64,000 nucleotides of DNA from Stratiolaelaps scimitus (GCA_019614645.1 JABWDB010000021.1:4139501-4203500); one strand, 5' to 3'; shown: positions 48,901 through 63,601, counted from the first letter of the stretch. The notes: generated from the letters alone by a model not told the origin. Numbers and translations are program-made.

Positions 48901-51900
48901 TCCCGATACGATAGATCCGATAGGATTCTCGGAATTATTTCATATTCAGATAGCGCGCCATGATCCTCAAAACAAATTGCACAAAATGTCCGGCGACCCC
49001 ACGACGCAGCAGCAGCAGCAGCGGGACGTCTGTGTACATGACAAGTCGGCACGGGTCACCCACTGACTCAATCACTGACTGACGACTGATCTTAGTCACT
49101 GGGCGATCCATCCAGCCAGCCACTAGGCAGAGATTTGCGTATCAGCCTCTTTTTCGATCTGTTGTTGGTGCCTGATGACGCTAGACTTGATGAATCAGTT
49201 GCGTGCGTTCGTCGGGCAGAGCTTCTCATACGGCTGAGGTTTGCCTGATACCCGGCTGTTTACAGATGCATCCATAGTAGTCGTTGTATTATAGCAATAA
49301 TGGCGGTGTTGTTGCGCAGGCCCTTGAAGCAATGCTGCTACACAGAAGTAGCGAGGCCTTCGGCCTATCATGGAAAGTCAGTTAAGGGAAAAGAAGGGCT
49401 CTCTGTTGCGCATCTCGCTGTCTAATTGCTTTGACAGTGAAGCTAACAGTTAATTGCCCAAGGACGTAGTTAATCGAATGCATAGCAGACTGAATGACGA
49501 CGCTCCACATCGACAATTCACACGCAGACGTTTTCTGGAAAACCTTCCATACAATCATACACACGATCAACTGAAAAATAACAATGCTGTGAAAGTATGC
49601 CCCGTACGATATGCATAATCGAATGCCATAGCCGATAGGTGGTAGTGATGCCGCCTGACCTGCTGGCCCTGCCCCAGTATTCGAGTGCTAGCTAAGTGTG
49701 AGTGGTCTAGTTAACGCTAGTTGCAGCAGCAGCAGCAGCAAAGTCAACGAAGAGGGTTGAGCCTGAGGGGTAGATACTATATCTGAATTGTAAATATCGA
49801 GTGATGACATCCACTGCTGCTGCTGCTGCAGCCACTGAACCCACTACCACAATGGATCCCTGTCGACATCGACAAAGCCGGTAGCACCGGAGCGTCTGAG
49901 GAGAGCCGGGGTCTCTGGTGCAGGGTGGTAAAGGGAGAGAGAGATAGAGAGAGAGATCGAGTCATGGAATGAAAGTGCGGGACAAGTACGATCATGGCGA
50001 TGATCAGCGGTAGTGGCTCAGCAGGACTCGTAAGAAGAGCCAAAGCAGCACCAGGATCGGCGCCCGTACACACAGGCACCCCCCCCCCCCACAACCAGGC
50101 CTCACATACATCGTTCTTGTTGTTGTCGTTGTCGCCCGCATCTCGACGATCATCTCGAGGCGCGGCTAGTGACGGCGCTGACGGCCGAGGATCAGTTAGT
50201 TGCTGGATGAGTTGCTCACGAAGAAGAAGTTAACTTCGGGAGGGTGTGAGAGGAGTAGGAGGCGGCGGGTGGTGAGCGGGATCGAACTGGGCGCACTGTG
50301 AAGATACGGGGCCTGGCGCGCATCTGGTTGAGACAGGACAGTCGAACCGTCAGTGGCCGAGGGACACGCCTGTCGGATAGAGGTGGGAAGAGGCGGGGGA
50401 GGCTGGAAAGAGCGGACACCGGGGTGGCGATTGCAAGGCGTTCTTGCCACCGCCTGGGCGGGGAGAAACGTGGCCAGAACCAGAGGTACCGGAATCAAGA
50501 CCGTTCGAGCCAGATCGCTGTATTCAGCGCATACTACACGGGACTGACATACGGTTACAGATCAGCCAGTTACAACCGAGTGACAATGCAAGCATGACTC
50601 TAACGACGGAGCCCGGGCTCGGATCGTCGAACTGGCTGGCAGAATAACCGTCACTACGACGTAGCCGCCACGGTGCCCTTCGTTCTTGGCTCTCAGCTCG
50701 TCACCAGTTGGCAGTTGCCGAGGAAGTTTGTGACACTTGTGTGACGACGATAGGAATCTTTCGTCGATCGTTGGCTTGGCTGAGCGGGCTGCCGCCAGCC
50801 GGTCCGAACGCGCCACCCGCGGCTGGGAGACGTGTGACCTCCGCTGAGGGAATGCTGGAGCTGCGGGGCATATCTGATGTCATCGAAGTTGTCTCGCCTG
50901 AAGTATCATCTCACCTTTAGGGGGAAGACACAAGGAGCGGTATGGATGCGAGATCGAAGAAGGCTCACTTGACAAGCAGCGAGTTGGCACCCTCTGCTTG
51001 CTATGACAATTCGACCTATTAACTTATGCTTCGTCGCTGACTGCGTAAGGGATCCGATAGGCTTTGCTCTTGCTTTTATGAGAACGAGACGTCGATTGCC
51101 GAATCGGATGGCAGCAGAATATATGTGCTTAGTAATGAAAAGAAGTCTTTACACTAATATGGATATATCGTGGTTCTTGTATTAAAGTCATGTTACTTGA
51201 CATATACAAGTTAGGAGAACCTTTACCGAGTCTGCGAGGCGGAGGTAGATAAATCAATATAATTATCGGGGAATTATTAGTGCCGAATAACCAACAAAAA
51301 CTATATGTATGCTTTAAGCATATGCATTAAGCCTCTATACTGTGTATCTCATTGTTGCGAAACACTCGACCATTCATTAACGGTTTTGTTCACAGATCGC
51401 TCTTCTCTTGATCTACTTAACTTCTGCAGTATCTATTAGAAACATCTAAAAATATTCGAATAAATATCAACACACGTGTATTAGTCAACTTCTAACTCCT
51501 TTTAACTTTAAAGCTCTGCTATTTTTATTATTGAGCTGACTCTCATCTCGCAGTTCCCCTCCACTGCTGGGTATTCCACAAGTATCGTAACCCTATAGGA
51601 AGATAAACAGCGCTTGAAAGCTTCAAAGGTAACCTCAGTTGTTTGTTTCTTGCCTATGCAACTATAATACATGTACTTAGTTTACTCGATTCCTCACAAA
51701 ACAAATAACATACGAGAAGGAATAAAGAAAATAATTTTCGATGAAGTTCACCGTCCACTATGAAAACGATGTCTTTGTCTATCTGCATATTGTTCTTTTG
51801 TTTCAAGCTACAAGGTTCTAGCTAACGTAGAATTCGTTGCCAGAAACAGCCAAGATATTGAACAGGAGGTTACCTTCAAAAGAATCAAACCTTCAAAACC

Positions 51901-52162
51901 GATGTTATCCCACAGCCTGTAAGCCCGCGATGAAAATACGGGCTTATCTTAGCTATGAGATATCCGGAGTGTTTCCCTTGAAATCAGTTGCAGGTAATCA
52001 ATGCCTAACATTATAGGGGACTTCAGTCTATTTTCCTCTCTAGCATTCGGACGACGAGCTCATTAGGCTCATTTCAGCCTTGAACGATGAATAATAATAA
52101 TTTACCACCAAGTTTTGCTGAAACCTATCTTAGAAGGGTGAATTTACCTTTCCCAGAATGAA

Positions 52163-52167
<5 letters not shown>
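45924..52167. other. Gene-poor region, part 2, with CAG-rich and GC-rich patches
   Basis: CAG/CTG runs occur at 48607-48621, 49009-49021, 49724-49740 and 49812-49829. There is a GA tract at 49934-49955 and a 12 nt C run at 50079-50090. The stretch 49.8-51.0 kb is markedly GC-richer and has overlapping open frames on both strands. None has a recognisable domain, and the frames shift between repeat-derived translations. It could be a promoter or 5' UTR of a gene outside the window. Confidence 0.4.

Positions 52168-52218
<51 letters not shown>
52168..52218. repeat. Long (TA)n microsatellite
   Basis: About 51 bases of uninterrupted AT repeat, the longest perfect dinucleotide run in the window. 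Confidence 0.95.
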
Positions 52219-52222
<4 letters not shown>

Positions 52223-52262
52223 CTTCTCGCTGTAATAATTTTTGACTAAAGAATATCCGGCG

Positions 52263-52369
52263 AGCGACAACACGGATCCATCATTGTAACGCACATTCGA
52301 ACGGAACAATGATGAATGACTGACTAATATTACTCTTGTTCATCGACTTTTATCTACGGTGTTGTCGCT
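52263..52369. repeat. Inverted repeat flanking about 85 bp
   Basis: AGCGACAACAC at 52263-52273 is the exact reverse complement of GTGTTGTCGCT at 52359-52369. The internal sequence is non-coding. It could be a tiny non-autonomous DNA element, a structured RNA or chance. No target-site duplication is evident. Confidence 0.4.
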
Positions 52370-52706
52370 GTACCGTGTTTTGCATTTTGATTCGACGATA
52401 AAGAAGCATCATTCTACTGTGGAGATCCCGCCACGCTGTAGACGAGTAATATAGGAATCACTACAGAAGATATTCTGTACTGGTCATCCATCGATCGGCT
52501 ACTACTACTACTAGCACCAACACTACCACAGAAAATCACATATCTTTATTTATATGTCTTTAGTTTTTTGACATTTCGCGTAACTGAAAAGTACATATAT
52601 AGAAGGCTTACGCTAGACTTGACTGCAATGCGCACAAGCATTGCTAGATTCACCACGTCGAAATATAGAATATTATCGTCGTATAAACGAGTGACGATGA
52701 CTTGCT

Positions 52707-52708
<2 letters not shown>

Positions 52709-52741
<33 letters not shown>

Positions 52742-52791
52742 TACATATATATATATATAGATACATATATATAATATATATATATATATAG
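52709..52791. repeat. Compound (TA)n/(GATA-like) microsatellite
   Basis: Three TA blocks separated by short GATACATA interruptions, spanning about 80 bases. Confidence 0.92.
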
Positions 52792-55700
52792 TGTGTCAGA
52801 CTACGGGATGTATGCGTGTTTAAGAGACGTTTTGCTTTATGCATTATATTTATACAATTAATAGTATTATTGTGTGCTAGAAATTCTATCAGGTAATTTG
52901 AATTTGTGCGATTCTACCAATTACGCAAATTCAACCATAGATTTGGATGTCACTAGAAGCTGCACTAGTGCAAGCAGCAACAAGTGGTAGTTAGATGCAT
53001 AAACGATGACGAGTATGGTTTTACTTTTGTTTTGTCCGTTAAAATTTGTTCCTTCTAGCCGAAGTTATTTTCACTGCTAGAATATATGTTGAGTCAGTGT
53101 GACTCTATACGTTAAGATGTATTTATTTGGTACTTCATTTTCGCTGTCAGCTAGATGATAGCGAAGTGGTCCATTATTAAAATATAACACTAAAGTGCAC
53201 GTTTTGATGGGTGGCGTTGTAGAAAACACGTCAGTTTGAGGTTTCTAATTTGAAAGAGGACAGGCAACAACATGAATAACTTTATTTAACATTTCATAAA
53301 TAGAATTGTGAGGCAAATTATTATTATTATTTTTAGCTACGAGCGCACCACCAAAACCAGTACATTCAATTAGTATAAGTAACAATTGAAATTCGTTAAA
53401 AAGGGATCAAACGATATTAGTAAACATATTTTTATAACATTTTTTTTTATTTCTCTACTTCTAACTGTTTTTCACTTATTGGGCGTATCTTTCGTCTTCT
53501 ACATGTCGAGCAGAGAAATCACTGCAGCCGTTGAGAGCGGGCGTATTTGGTGGCCGCGGGTGGCGCGTGGTACCTATCTAGACGGTGCGCTGTTTGAGAC
53601 AGAAGAAACGGGATGTCAGTAGAGTACATCAGCGGACACGAAGGGGGGCCTGAGGCTGCATGGACGACATGGGGAGTTATCAGGGAAGGCTTCGTCCGGT
53701 ATCGGCCTTAATTACCGGAGTTGCCCCACCCCTTAGCAGGGAGGCCCCTATTCCTCTCGCTGCAGGCGCTGTCTGCAGGTTGAGCTCTAGGACGAGCGAG
53801 TGAGAGATGCTGACGAGGAACGCAAAGAACAGGATCTCCGCCGAGAGAGGAGAACACAACGCTGTGCCGGAGGATTGTGTCCAGTGTCGGCTGGTTGGAG
53901 CGTTGGGTTCACGACACTAGGCCAGCAACCGGCAAAGTACAGCCAGCTTTAGTACAGTCTTTCTACGCGGTTGCCGCTTGTGCTGCAGAGTAGTGAGAAG
54001 GTTTAGAAGATGGCTAGGGGATTCGAACAAGACCAGCACGTTGGGGGTCTGTGAGGGTCTGAGGGTTTTGGGGGGAGGGGAGTGGGGGGTCTGGTGGAAG
54101 GCTACCTAGCTCACGCAAACTATCCATCAGGCATCAGCGTGATGCCGGGGTTTCCTCGGGGGTGCTCCGACTCTCAGGTCTCACGTGCACAGAACTCACT
54201 GGATAGCTGGGGCGGGACAGGCTGGATGTGTAGGCAGATTCAACTCTCAATCTCTCTCCCTTTTTATTCTTCTCTGTCGTTTATTCGACGGTGGATGGCG
54301 GCGAGAGCAGCAACGCCATGAGCGTCATTGCTATAATCACTCTTCGTTGAGTGGTTACAGTTTTAGCCCGGTACAACACTATAGTTAGTGCACTTGCTTG
54401 GCGCCGATTCCGTTTATTCACTTTGTTATCAAGCTTGGAAATAATATTAGTGTTAGTATGATTATTGGAGGAATCCTATCGTTGGAGTAGATCATCCGTT
54501 TGAGGTGGCATGCCCAATCAATCGGGAGTAATCCTCTACTAGAATCAATTAACGAAGTTTAGATAAAATCCACTTAGTTGGCTATTTCGAAACTGTTCGA
54601 TATCGATACAGGTAACATATTGCTAGGACTTTTGCTGTAGCTTCCAAAAAATAGAGGACAAGAAAAGAATGTGTATGGATATCGGCTTGTTTTCTCAGCT
54701 GTTCGCCTCTCATTGCCAGAGAAATTTTGGACTGTAGGCCGCATTTGTGGCACTGTAGCACAGCTCAAAAATGATGTCAAATCATCTTTCAGACAGCGTT
54801 TACAAGGATCGAATCGAATATAGTTAGATAGAGGTGAGTATCGTTCTAACAAGCTTCAGAACAGTGAACCGTGAAATATCCATTCCAACAATCAATTGTC
54901 CAATATAAAATAACAAACGAGTTAAAAGTATCTATAATATGACAGAAAAAAACTACAGAAGACTTTACGTGCTCTGTTCAGAATGTCCAAAGTTCGTTTT
55001 CCCCTCGGAGAGATTGTTCAGCTTGCTCGTGCGAACTCGACAGTTGAGTACCGGCTGTAGAGTTGAACAATGAACAAATTAATTTAAAATTCTATCAAAG
55101 TTTGCCGTCCACGTGTACAACTACTGCTCGTAGCCAACACTCGACACAGATCCACGGGTGGGTGCCGCTACGACTGAACTGCGTTTGACTAACCATAATA
55201 AGTGAACGGGTGTGCGAGAAAGTCAAGAGCTCACAAAGTCCACTGAGGTGTTGTGAGAGCGTATGGCATTGGTCGATGTCTCGATGTCTGGAATATTTCA
55301 TTGGTCCAAGAGCGGACCGGGCGAGGGGCTCAGAGGGTTCTGAAGTAGGGAGTACGCATGACCCCCAAGCTTCGGTGGCCCGAGGCACGCCAGCCGAGAT
55401 GGGTTAATGGCAGGTGTAAATAAACTCTCGTACATTCTTCTCGAATCGGTAAGAGGGTGCCACAGAGGTCGATCACATCATCATTGCTTGTCGGCATAGC
55501 GGTGGACCAAAAAGGTTACAACTAATAAAGTAAACAAGTTCAAAAAAATATTTAAAAAAAACATGTAAACCATCAGTCAAGTCGATGTAATCATAATCAA
55601 TATAAATCACAAACTGTGAACGTTGTGGAAGATCTGAAAACTCGTTCTATAATAACTTTCGTGACTTCGACTATATTCTCTAATATCATCTAGTATATGT

Positions 55701-58700
55701 GGCCTGTGCTCGTTAGCGAAACCTCGCCGCTGTAAGCCATTATTTATAATATTATATATTGATCTCATCTCGTCGTCCGTCGTAATCAAGCTTGTCATCG
55801 GTCTCCGGTAGTTGCGCGAATGGCACCATTTCGCGCGTGAAATAATCTCTATTTGGATGCCACTGCCAATACCACAGCACAACGCTGAACTCTGATTTCA
55901 GGGAGGTATGCGTATGTGTTCTATATCTCGTTGGGTACTATGCAGGGCGCTCACCCTGAATGCGAATGGTACAGGTCGCGGGCGGTATAGACCGCTGATG
56001 AGTGCTGGATGCTCGATGCAAGGGGACTTTGAGGTGCTACTGTTCGGTCGGCGGCGCCGGCGTTGCAGGCGGCGAAATCACTGCCTGGTATCAGTGGTCT
56101 GGTGGCAAAATGCGGGCCTTCAATTTCGACTTCGTTCCGATTGAATACGCACGCAAGGATCGCGGGCTGTTTAGGGGAGTCACCGATGAAGACGAGAGTA
56201 GAAAACGACGACGAGTGATGGAGAGAGAGAGAGAGAAAGACAAGAAGGGAAAAAATTGAGGTGGAGGAACATCGGGGAGAAATAGTCATAGGCCGAAAGA
56301 AAACCCAAGTGAAAAAGAATAGGCCAGCACGAGGACCAGGAAAGGTAGAAAATATGCCCCCGAGGAAAACATGCAAGAAGGTACCGTGATGGCAGGGTGG
56401 AGGAAAACTGAGAAGAGGACGAAATCGAAACGGGAAACCCAACGAGGAAGCGAAAGTGTCGCCAGGGCCTGAGTAGCGGTAGCCGCGAAATCGAGAGACT
56501 CTAGGCAAGCAAGACATACCACAGGTGCTTGCAAGGTCTATACGCATCAGTGTGGAAAATTTGAAAATCTAGTCCGTTGACGCTTGGCTAACCATTCATA
56601 TAATAGCAGTGCTAGACAGGAATGAAGAACAACAAGAGATCTCACAGCGATGGGCAGCGTAACGGTGGTGGTGTTTAGATAGACGACTACGGATGTATGA
56701 TCGATGGAGATGAAACATCAGAGAGCTGGAGGACCCGAGGTATGGATTAGAAGTCCAAGAACTGTTCGGGGAATACCACGACCGCAATCATCAATAAGTG
56801 ATTGTACCATCGTGGGGTCGGTGCGGCGTGTGTGTGGCGAATATTGTCGTATAAGTTGTAAAAAACTGAAAGAGGTTCGAACGACCATATCATAGACAAG
56901 ATTTGCAATGTTGGCATTTCGTTGTATTTTGAAGTTAGTTCAGTCGATGCTAATGTACTATGATGTAATAGTGCTATAGGTATCTCTAAGTGAATGCAGC
57001 TCGGAAAGGAACTTGATCATTAATTAAAGGCAACCATGTATTTGATTCAGAATTAGAAAATGTCACCGAGAAAAGATGTGTAGAGAGACTTCAGTGCCCA
57101 CTACGACACCCTGTGAGATTATGCCCTATTGGGAATATAGATGAACTTAGACCCAATGTATCACACAATGTATGCACTCATATAATAATCAGCTAACGAC
57201 GTATTGAGATGAGGACAAACACTTGTGACATGATGGTCGGACACGAATATGTACTCACGAATCTGTATTCACTAAATACCCCAGTCGCGTCCAGGTAGGT
57301 TGTTTAGTTGAGCTTTATGCTTCGATTGGCATACATCTGATTAACAGCTCGAAACGACAAGAATAAATGGATAAATGTGAGGCAGATTATAATTCCTCCT
57401 GTTTCTGGACGATTAACGACTTAGAGAACAACAACAACAACATGGGATGTATCAGGGAAATGTTTGCGAGAGGTGGCAAATATTATCCACTATCGTAGAA
57501 GTTGTTGGGCTGTCGCGTTCCCACTGCCATACACAACACAGAGTCGTAGCTGCAGTCTTTAGCGTTTGCTAAGTGAGAATTGTGAGGTGCGAACTCTCAT
57601 CTTCTCGGTGATCGATGTGTATTTCCCTCGCCTGACCCCGTCTCCCCGGCTCCGTTCGACGCCCGCCATGTGCGAATCGTGGATGGGCGATCACTTGAAT
57701 ATTGGGCAGGCAATACCAACCAACGAAACACACCACCACCACTGGCAATATGTGGAGGATGAGTTGCAGCGGCGTCCGAGCGAACAACAGGAAGCGGTTG
57801 AAGAGGACACCGATGGGAGTCCAACTGCTGAGAGAGGCCAACGAGAAGGAATAGGAGTTTGAATCAAAAGGAACAGAGGCAGCTGTCGAAGTAAACGTCT
57901 ACTGTCGCCTGCTTGCTTGTTGGCTTCTCTTCCAGATTCGTCATTCTCACCTTCTTGGCGACTTTCCCTTCAAGAACTACAGTGCAATACTACTTCCCCG
58001 AAGAATACCCACACTAAGAAGCCACAGCAGTCACCACCCAGAGTATAATCATCGCGTCGTCGTTGTCGCTGACATACGCATATGAGGAACGGGCGATGCT
58101 CGCGGGACAGTATGTGTCCCATATGAACGCAACACTAGCGTGTTGCTCATGCGCTCACGCGGTTGGTCGGTGGTTTCTTGGTCAGAAGAGAAAAAGAAAA
58201 AAGGCTCCGGGCACCGGGAAGTGGCAACGCGGTGCCGAGATGACGGACTTCGAGAGGATGAACGTGGGTAACTCGGCTTGCCTCGCTAGGTTCTGGAACG
58301 GAGGGTAGCAAGCACCGCGCGGGGGGGGCTACTTCAGAAGGTCGTGGGACAAAGCTTCCTGAGAGAATGATGGCGCCTTCAGAGGATCGGCGAAAGGGAG
58401 AGAGAGAGAGAGACACGGGTGAAACACCGGGTGGTGTAGGTGGGGGCAGTTCGCGAATCTTTGACTACGAGTACGAGCGGAGAAGAGAAGAATAGAATCG
58501 AGGGACTTGTAATCGCTGCTGTAGATCAGTAGGAGAAAACGGCCGAGAATAGCAGAAAAGGACGACGATGAAGGAGCCTGCAGCACACACCGCGAAAGCG
58601 ATCGGAGGCAGCGAAAATGCCCGCCCAGCACAGCACAGCCAGCAAGCGGAACGCCAACAATGATGACGGATCTGTGTGGTCCTTCCCATTTTGAGCGCAC

Positions 58701-58957
58701 ATATCTCTGCAACGGCCAAGTCCCTCCTGACAGGACGAGCCGCGCTACGGACTACTGCAGGATAGGACCAACGGCATGAACAGGATAAAGGGAACCGGCG
58801 AAACAGTGATGCAAAAGAGCAAATTTAAGACTCGAACGGGGAGAACTCGGACGGGTCGGGCAGGGGGTAAGTGCAGTAGCTCGTGGTAGAGTGTAGCTCA
58901 GCTGTCGGCCAATTTGTGTGTGTGGCGCCTTTATTCGCTTTGCTTTGTCAGAAATAT
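52792..58957. other. Gene-poor region, part 3, GC-rich blocks
   Basis: GC-richer blocks at about 53.5-54.3 kb and 55.9-58.9 kb alternate with AT-rich DNA. GA-repeat tracts are at 56218-56237 and 58399-58412. The longest open frame (minus strand, 55951-56547) reads through purine-rich repeats and contains no domain. No RNA gene is recognised. Untranslated exons or regulatory DNA of a distant gene are possible. Confidence 0.4.
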
Positions 58958-61506
58958 ATAATGTAAGTTATGTTTCAGGTTTCCAACGGTGATATATGAT
59001 CCTCGGGGTCAGGATGTTTCTAACAACCGCAAATCCTTCTCGTATCATAATCTCGCGAGATGTCGTCGTCAGTGAACAGTTCGATAGCGGCTCGAAATGA
59101 TCTTATATTTAGACAGTGTGTGTCACTAATTATAGCACAATACTTAGTTATTCCCCATTCGTTGAATCGCGGTGACATTGTACAATGGAATTATATTGTA
59201 CGGATTATTGTACGCTGGTTAATATCTGATGCCCATTCAAGATGTCATCAGAGTTTCATACGGTTGCTTTTGAAATAAACATTCAGATAAAACATTCGCT
59301 CGTGCGGTACCATCTTTGGCACAGAAGTATATATTTTTAAGGCAAACACCGGCAGACCTTTATCCGGAGTTCCGAAAGTTAGAACTATTTGATTTTGATT
59401 CATATCCACACGCTTCGAATCAATGGCCCGTCTCTGTAGTTGCCACCGCACTCAGATACAATATATTATAATAGATAGAATTTGGCTAGAATTACCTACT
59501 TACTGTCGCCAAATAAAATCTGTCTGAATGTGGCAGCCTGTAAGAAGTGGCTAAGCAGTAGTCACGCTGGTGACCTCATCTCATTGTGAGCTTTTCGCGG
59601 CTAAACATCACATTTCGGTATGAATCATCATTTGGGCCTTCCCGGAAAAACAATCGTACCTGCGTAGATCTTGAATCGTGATGTACGATTCAACGTACGG
59701 CGCCACTGTGGCTCACTGCCAATAGGAAATCGTCTGTCAGTCGCAATTTGACGACGCTATCAAATGTTCAAATTATACAAGGTAGGTGGCCAAATAAATA
59801 AGACTCAAAATACAAAAAAAAATAACTATGTACCGAAACAGTGTCAGTTGCTTGTCCGTGTAGCTCACAATCAGACGCACTTCAGATACCGGTCGTATTG
59901 TTAGCGGGAGTTCTCATCCTCAAATTGACGAAAGACGATTACTGAAATGTGTCTGCTGCTGGCACTTGACCATAATGAGGCGTGCCGATTATCTAAATGC
60001 TAATTGAGCAGATGACGATAGTTCATAGAAGAGAGATAGAAGATGTGTAAGATGTCAACATGCAACTCGTAAACATGTTGACAACGGCAGAGCCACGCCG
60101 AAATTATAAAGGGCGGTGTTAGACTTTGAGTAGCGCAGTTAAGAAAGTTGTCTAGGCTGTGAAATTCTCGACAGTTATAATATTAATAGAAGACAAATAT
60201 CGATCCGACGAGTCATTGTCGCCATTCTTATCATAATCTACCTCATCAGTGTGATGGTGATGAGAGAGGCGTGAAGGCCCGAAGTACCGCTTCCATGCAG
60301 CGCTACACAGTGTATCAGAAACCATGATATGGTGGGTGATACGCTACTTATGACGGATGTTGATGGACTAGTGATGAATTGATCGATATTTAAAATAACT
60401 TCACACATACTGCGCGCAAGCTCAAAATTATTGCCTGATACCAATTTCGCTATCAGACTCGAACCTGCCCAGAAAACATTGCTGGCCGTCTATTTACCAT
60501 GTTGACTAAAATGGATGCAGCTACAGATACTGTATCTGTTTATTAGTTTTTTTTTCTACTTTAAATGTTTATTAGTTACGAACGTCTATATGAGCATGAT
60601 ATGCAATTACTTCCAGCTGATAAAAAAGCACCTTCGATCAACTTCCGTCTTAAGGGCAACGGGCGATTCTATATCTCTCTGGATATGTCTGTGCTAACTG
60701 TCAAGAAATATTCTATCTGAACCGCTGATACCGTTCTCGAGAGGCGTCGGCATCTTCCACTTCTGCAATTGCTGCTGTTGCCAGATTCATTGGCCCTGTA
60801 TCGACTCACTTTCATCACGTCCAGTTGTGCTTAGTTTCGTGGTGTGCGTGCAAGCGGATCGAGGATTCTACCTTGGCCCATGTAAATGGATAGAAAAAGC
60901 GCGATCTTTCTGCAGACGACGACCGAGCGACCGACAGACAAACTACCGCCCCGCTAGGGAGTTATTATTGATATTGGGCAATAGCTGTTCCTCGAAGGGC
61001 TACCAGTTCTTCAAGCCTTAGGGAACTTGGACTAACCCGGCGTTGAGTGAAACAGCCAGGCGTCTGCATGTAGGGTGTCTGCAAAAACTCAGTAAGTGTA
61101 TCAGCAGCGATACAGCCGGTTAGCAGCCAGTCAGGAAGGCAAGCAGACAGGAGATCGTGTACAGTACAGTTAGAGAGTAACCGTTATAGAGTGCTAGCGC
61201 ACCAGAGAGGTTAAGTTGATGACGCTGCTGTTGATGTTGACCGATGTTGCCATAATGAGCCATCGAGACAGAGGCTGGCTAGGGAAGCCAGAAACAGCCA
61301 CCGCTCTCTAGGTTACTTACCTCGCATCATCTACGGCCACGTGTATAGCTAGATGACTGCTTTCACAGGATCCATGCAGGATACTGCTCTTGCGGCGACA
61401 GAGCTGGCCAACTCCATCGCTCGCGCCAACTAGCGGAAGAGTGGTTTGTATAGCCATCATAGCCTACCCCACCTAGTCACTGTATGCCAATATATTTTCA
61501 GCTGCA

Positions 61507-61558
61507 GTATATATATATTATATATTGGATTATGTTATTGTACTAATTATATAAATAT

Positions 61559-61591
<33 letters not shown>

Positions 61592-61633
61592 TATACTGGA
61601 TTATGCTATTATACTAATTATATATATATATAT
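61507..61633. repeat. Compound (TA)n/(TAAA)n AT-rich repeat
   Basis: Several TA blocks with a duplicated interrupting segment: the motif TGGATTATG followed by TATTATACTAATTAT-like sequence occurs twice. This indicates local duplication inside the repeat. Confidence 0.85.
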
Positions 61634-63581
61634 TTGTATCGTCAGCTCTGCTTAGGGTTATTAGAAGTAAGTGCAAGCAGCTCATTGGGCCAACCGAATT
61701 ATCAACATTTAAGCCCGGAAGTTTCTCGAAATTCGAGAGCAGGTTCAGCTTCGCAGACGGTCCATCGACAACTGCATCGTCAATGCATTTTATGCCAGTG
61801 AAAACATTTTCTCAGATAACACGATTATGATAATGCTCGTTCATCAAGCTTATCCCACCAAATCAAGCGATATACACGAACCCTTGACGTAAAGTCTCCT
61901 CGAAAGTCGAACGAGTTCGTCACAGAAGTTACTGTTTCGAAGTTAGCTGGTTATCGACGCCGGAGCCACTCATCCAAGCTAACTACCACACTACGACATT
62001 CTACTACTGGGTCGAATCTAACCTCCCCCGTCGGATAGAACCCTGCCGCGTCCCACTGATGAACAAGGGGCGCCTTTGTGACTCTGGCCGATGGTGGCCA
62101 TGCATGGATATGTTTGGAGTCTGCAGGGCTTCTTCTATCTTTTATGGAAGAGTCAACTTCACCTCATCTATTTTCTTATTTTTGAGTATAAATCAATATT
62201 TGCATTATAGTGAAATTGTTTATCATTCAATGTGTGTGTCAATTGTGCCATTTAATACAAAATCGCATAGAACAACTCCAGTTAAGTAGTGCTATTTTAT
62301 GAAGCTTATTATAACAAACAACCAAACATGCAACAAAGGGAAAGAAACAACTATTTTATATCTGAAAAATAAATACATCGGTCAATTGTTGATGTCGCCT
62401 CCGTTAAACGCATTTGTTCTCTCAGATTGTTTACGACCCACTAATCTATCGATTGTCCTGCATCGGTGCACGCTGCGCTGAACAAGTGTCATAGTTGTCG
62501 CTGTGGATAGAAAGGGATGCCGCAGTAATCTTTCAAGCGGGACATAACACACATACACACATGCATCGTATGAACGTTAAGAAGTACTTTATTAGACGCC
62601 ACACAGGAAGCCCGTGAGCCTATGCTCGGCTGGGTCTGTCCGCCATTGCTGGACTCGGCCGAGCGGTCTCCGACTTCAATTGCAAAGATCGCTAAACGAT
62701 CGTCCCTAAATTATCGCGATCACTGAACTGAATCAGAAAAGTGAAGTGTGTTGAACAACATGGCTAGCTATCTAGTGACTGACTAAAATTTGAAATGGTA
62801 TGATCGGACGTATGATCAAGGCTGAGCTATCATTATTATTATTAGAAATAATAACGAGGTTAAAGTGTACAATACACACTAAGCGCTGCATGACACAGTA
62901 TGAATATAACATAGTTAACCGATTGCATAATGTTATGTATTGAAATTTACAAAATTTGTTATTTCCTAAATTGCCCTCGGCGCCATAACAATGAGTAATG
63001 TATGCCTTAGCATAAAGGCTAACTTCCCGTAGGAATTTCGTAGAATTTCGCTATACACTCGTGCATACATATCTCAATGTACAAGTGTCTACAAATACTA
63101 TTTGCGTTTTCGACAACACGCAACGCCTGAATATGTCGGAGTATAAAAGCAATGGCAACAGCAGCCACCTAAGACGCCTGCAAACAGTAGCTGCTCGTTC
63201 TCACCGTGCGAACTTAATAGCCGCAGGGCCTCCAAAAACGTCTCTAGTGTTCACCTACGTATCTGGCTTGCCTTGACAGTCCTACCTGACCCCCCAGCCC
63301 CCGGCTGTGCGGGCTACCTCGGCTACACTCCGTAGTCACCCTACGATCTTTGCTGTCTGTCCTCTTTACCCTTGCCGCTCGCGTGATATGGCCCAACATC
63401 GACCTCTGGGGGTTTGCTTTCACACGCCCCCGCCACAGCCCCCACCCTCCTGTTTTTGTCAATTTTTTGGCCGATTGTTGTTCCAGATTAACGCAAACAC
63501 TTATAACACTTACGGCATAGGCGTAGGGCAGGGAGCGCTAGCTCGCTTTGTGCACTTACACCCACACATACAGACTCCCAA

Positions 63582-63601
63582 ACACACACACACACACACA
63601 C
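63582..63601. repeat. (CA)n microsatellite
   Basis: About 20 bases of CA dinucleotide repeat. Confidence 0.95.

Noticed and set aside
50196..50647. Several GC-rich overlapping frames at 50.2-50.6 kb
   Set aside because: Open frames are expected by chance in GC-rich DNA, and none has a recognisable motif or consistent frame.
55951..56547. A 198-codon minus-strand open frame
   Set aside because: Composition follows purine-rich repeats on the other strand. There is no domain and no supporting splice or poly(A) signal.
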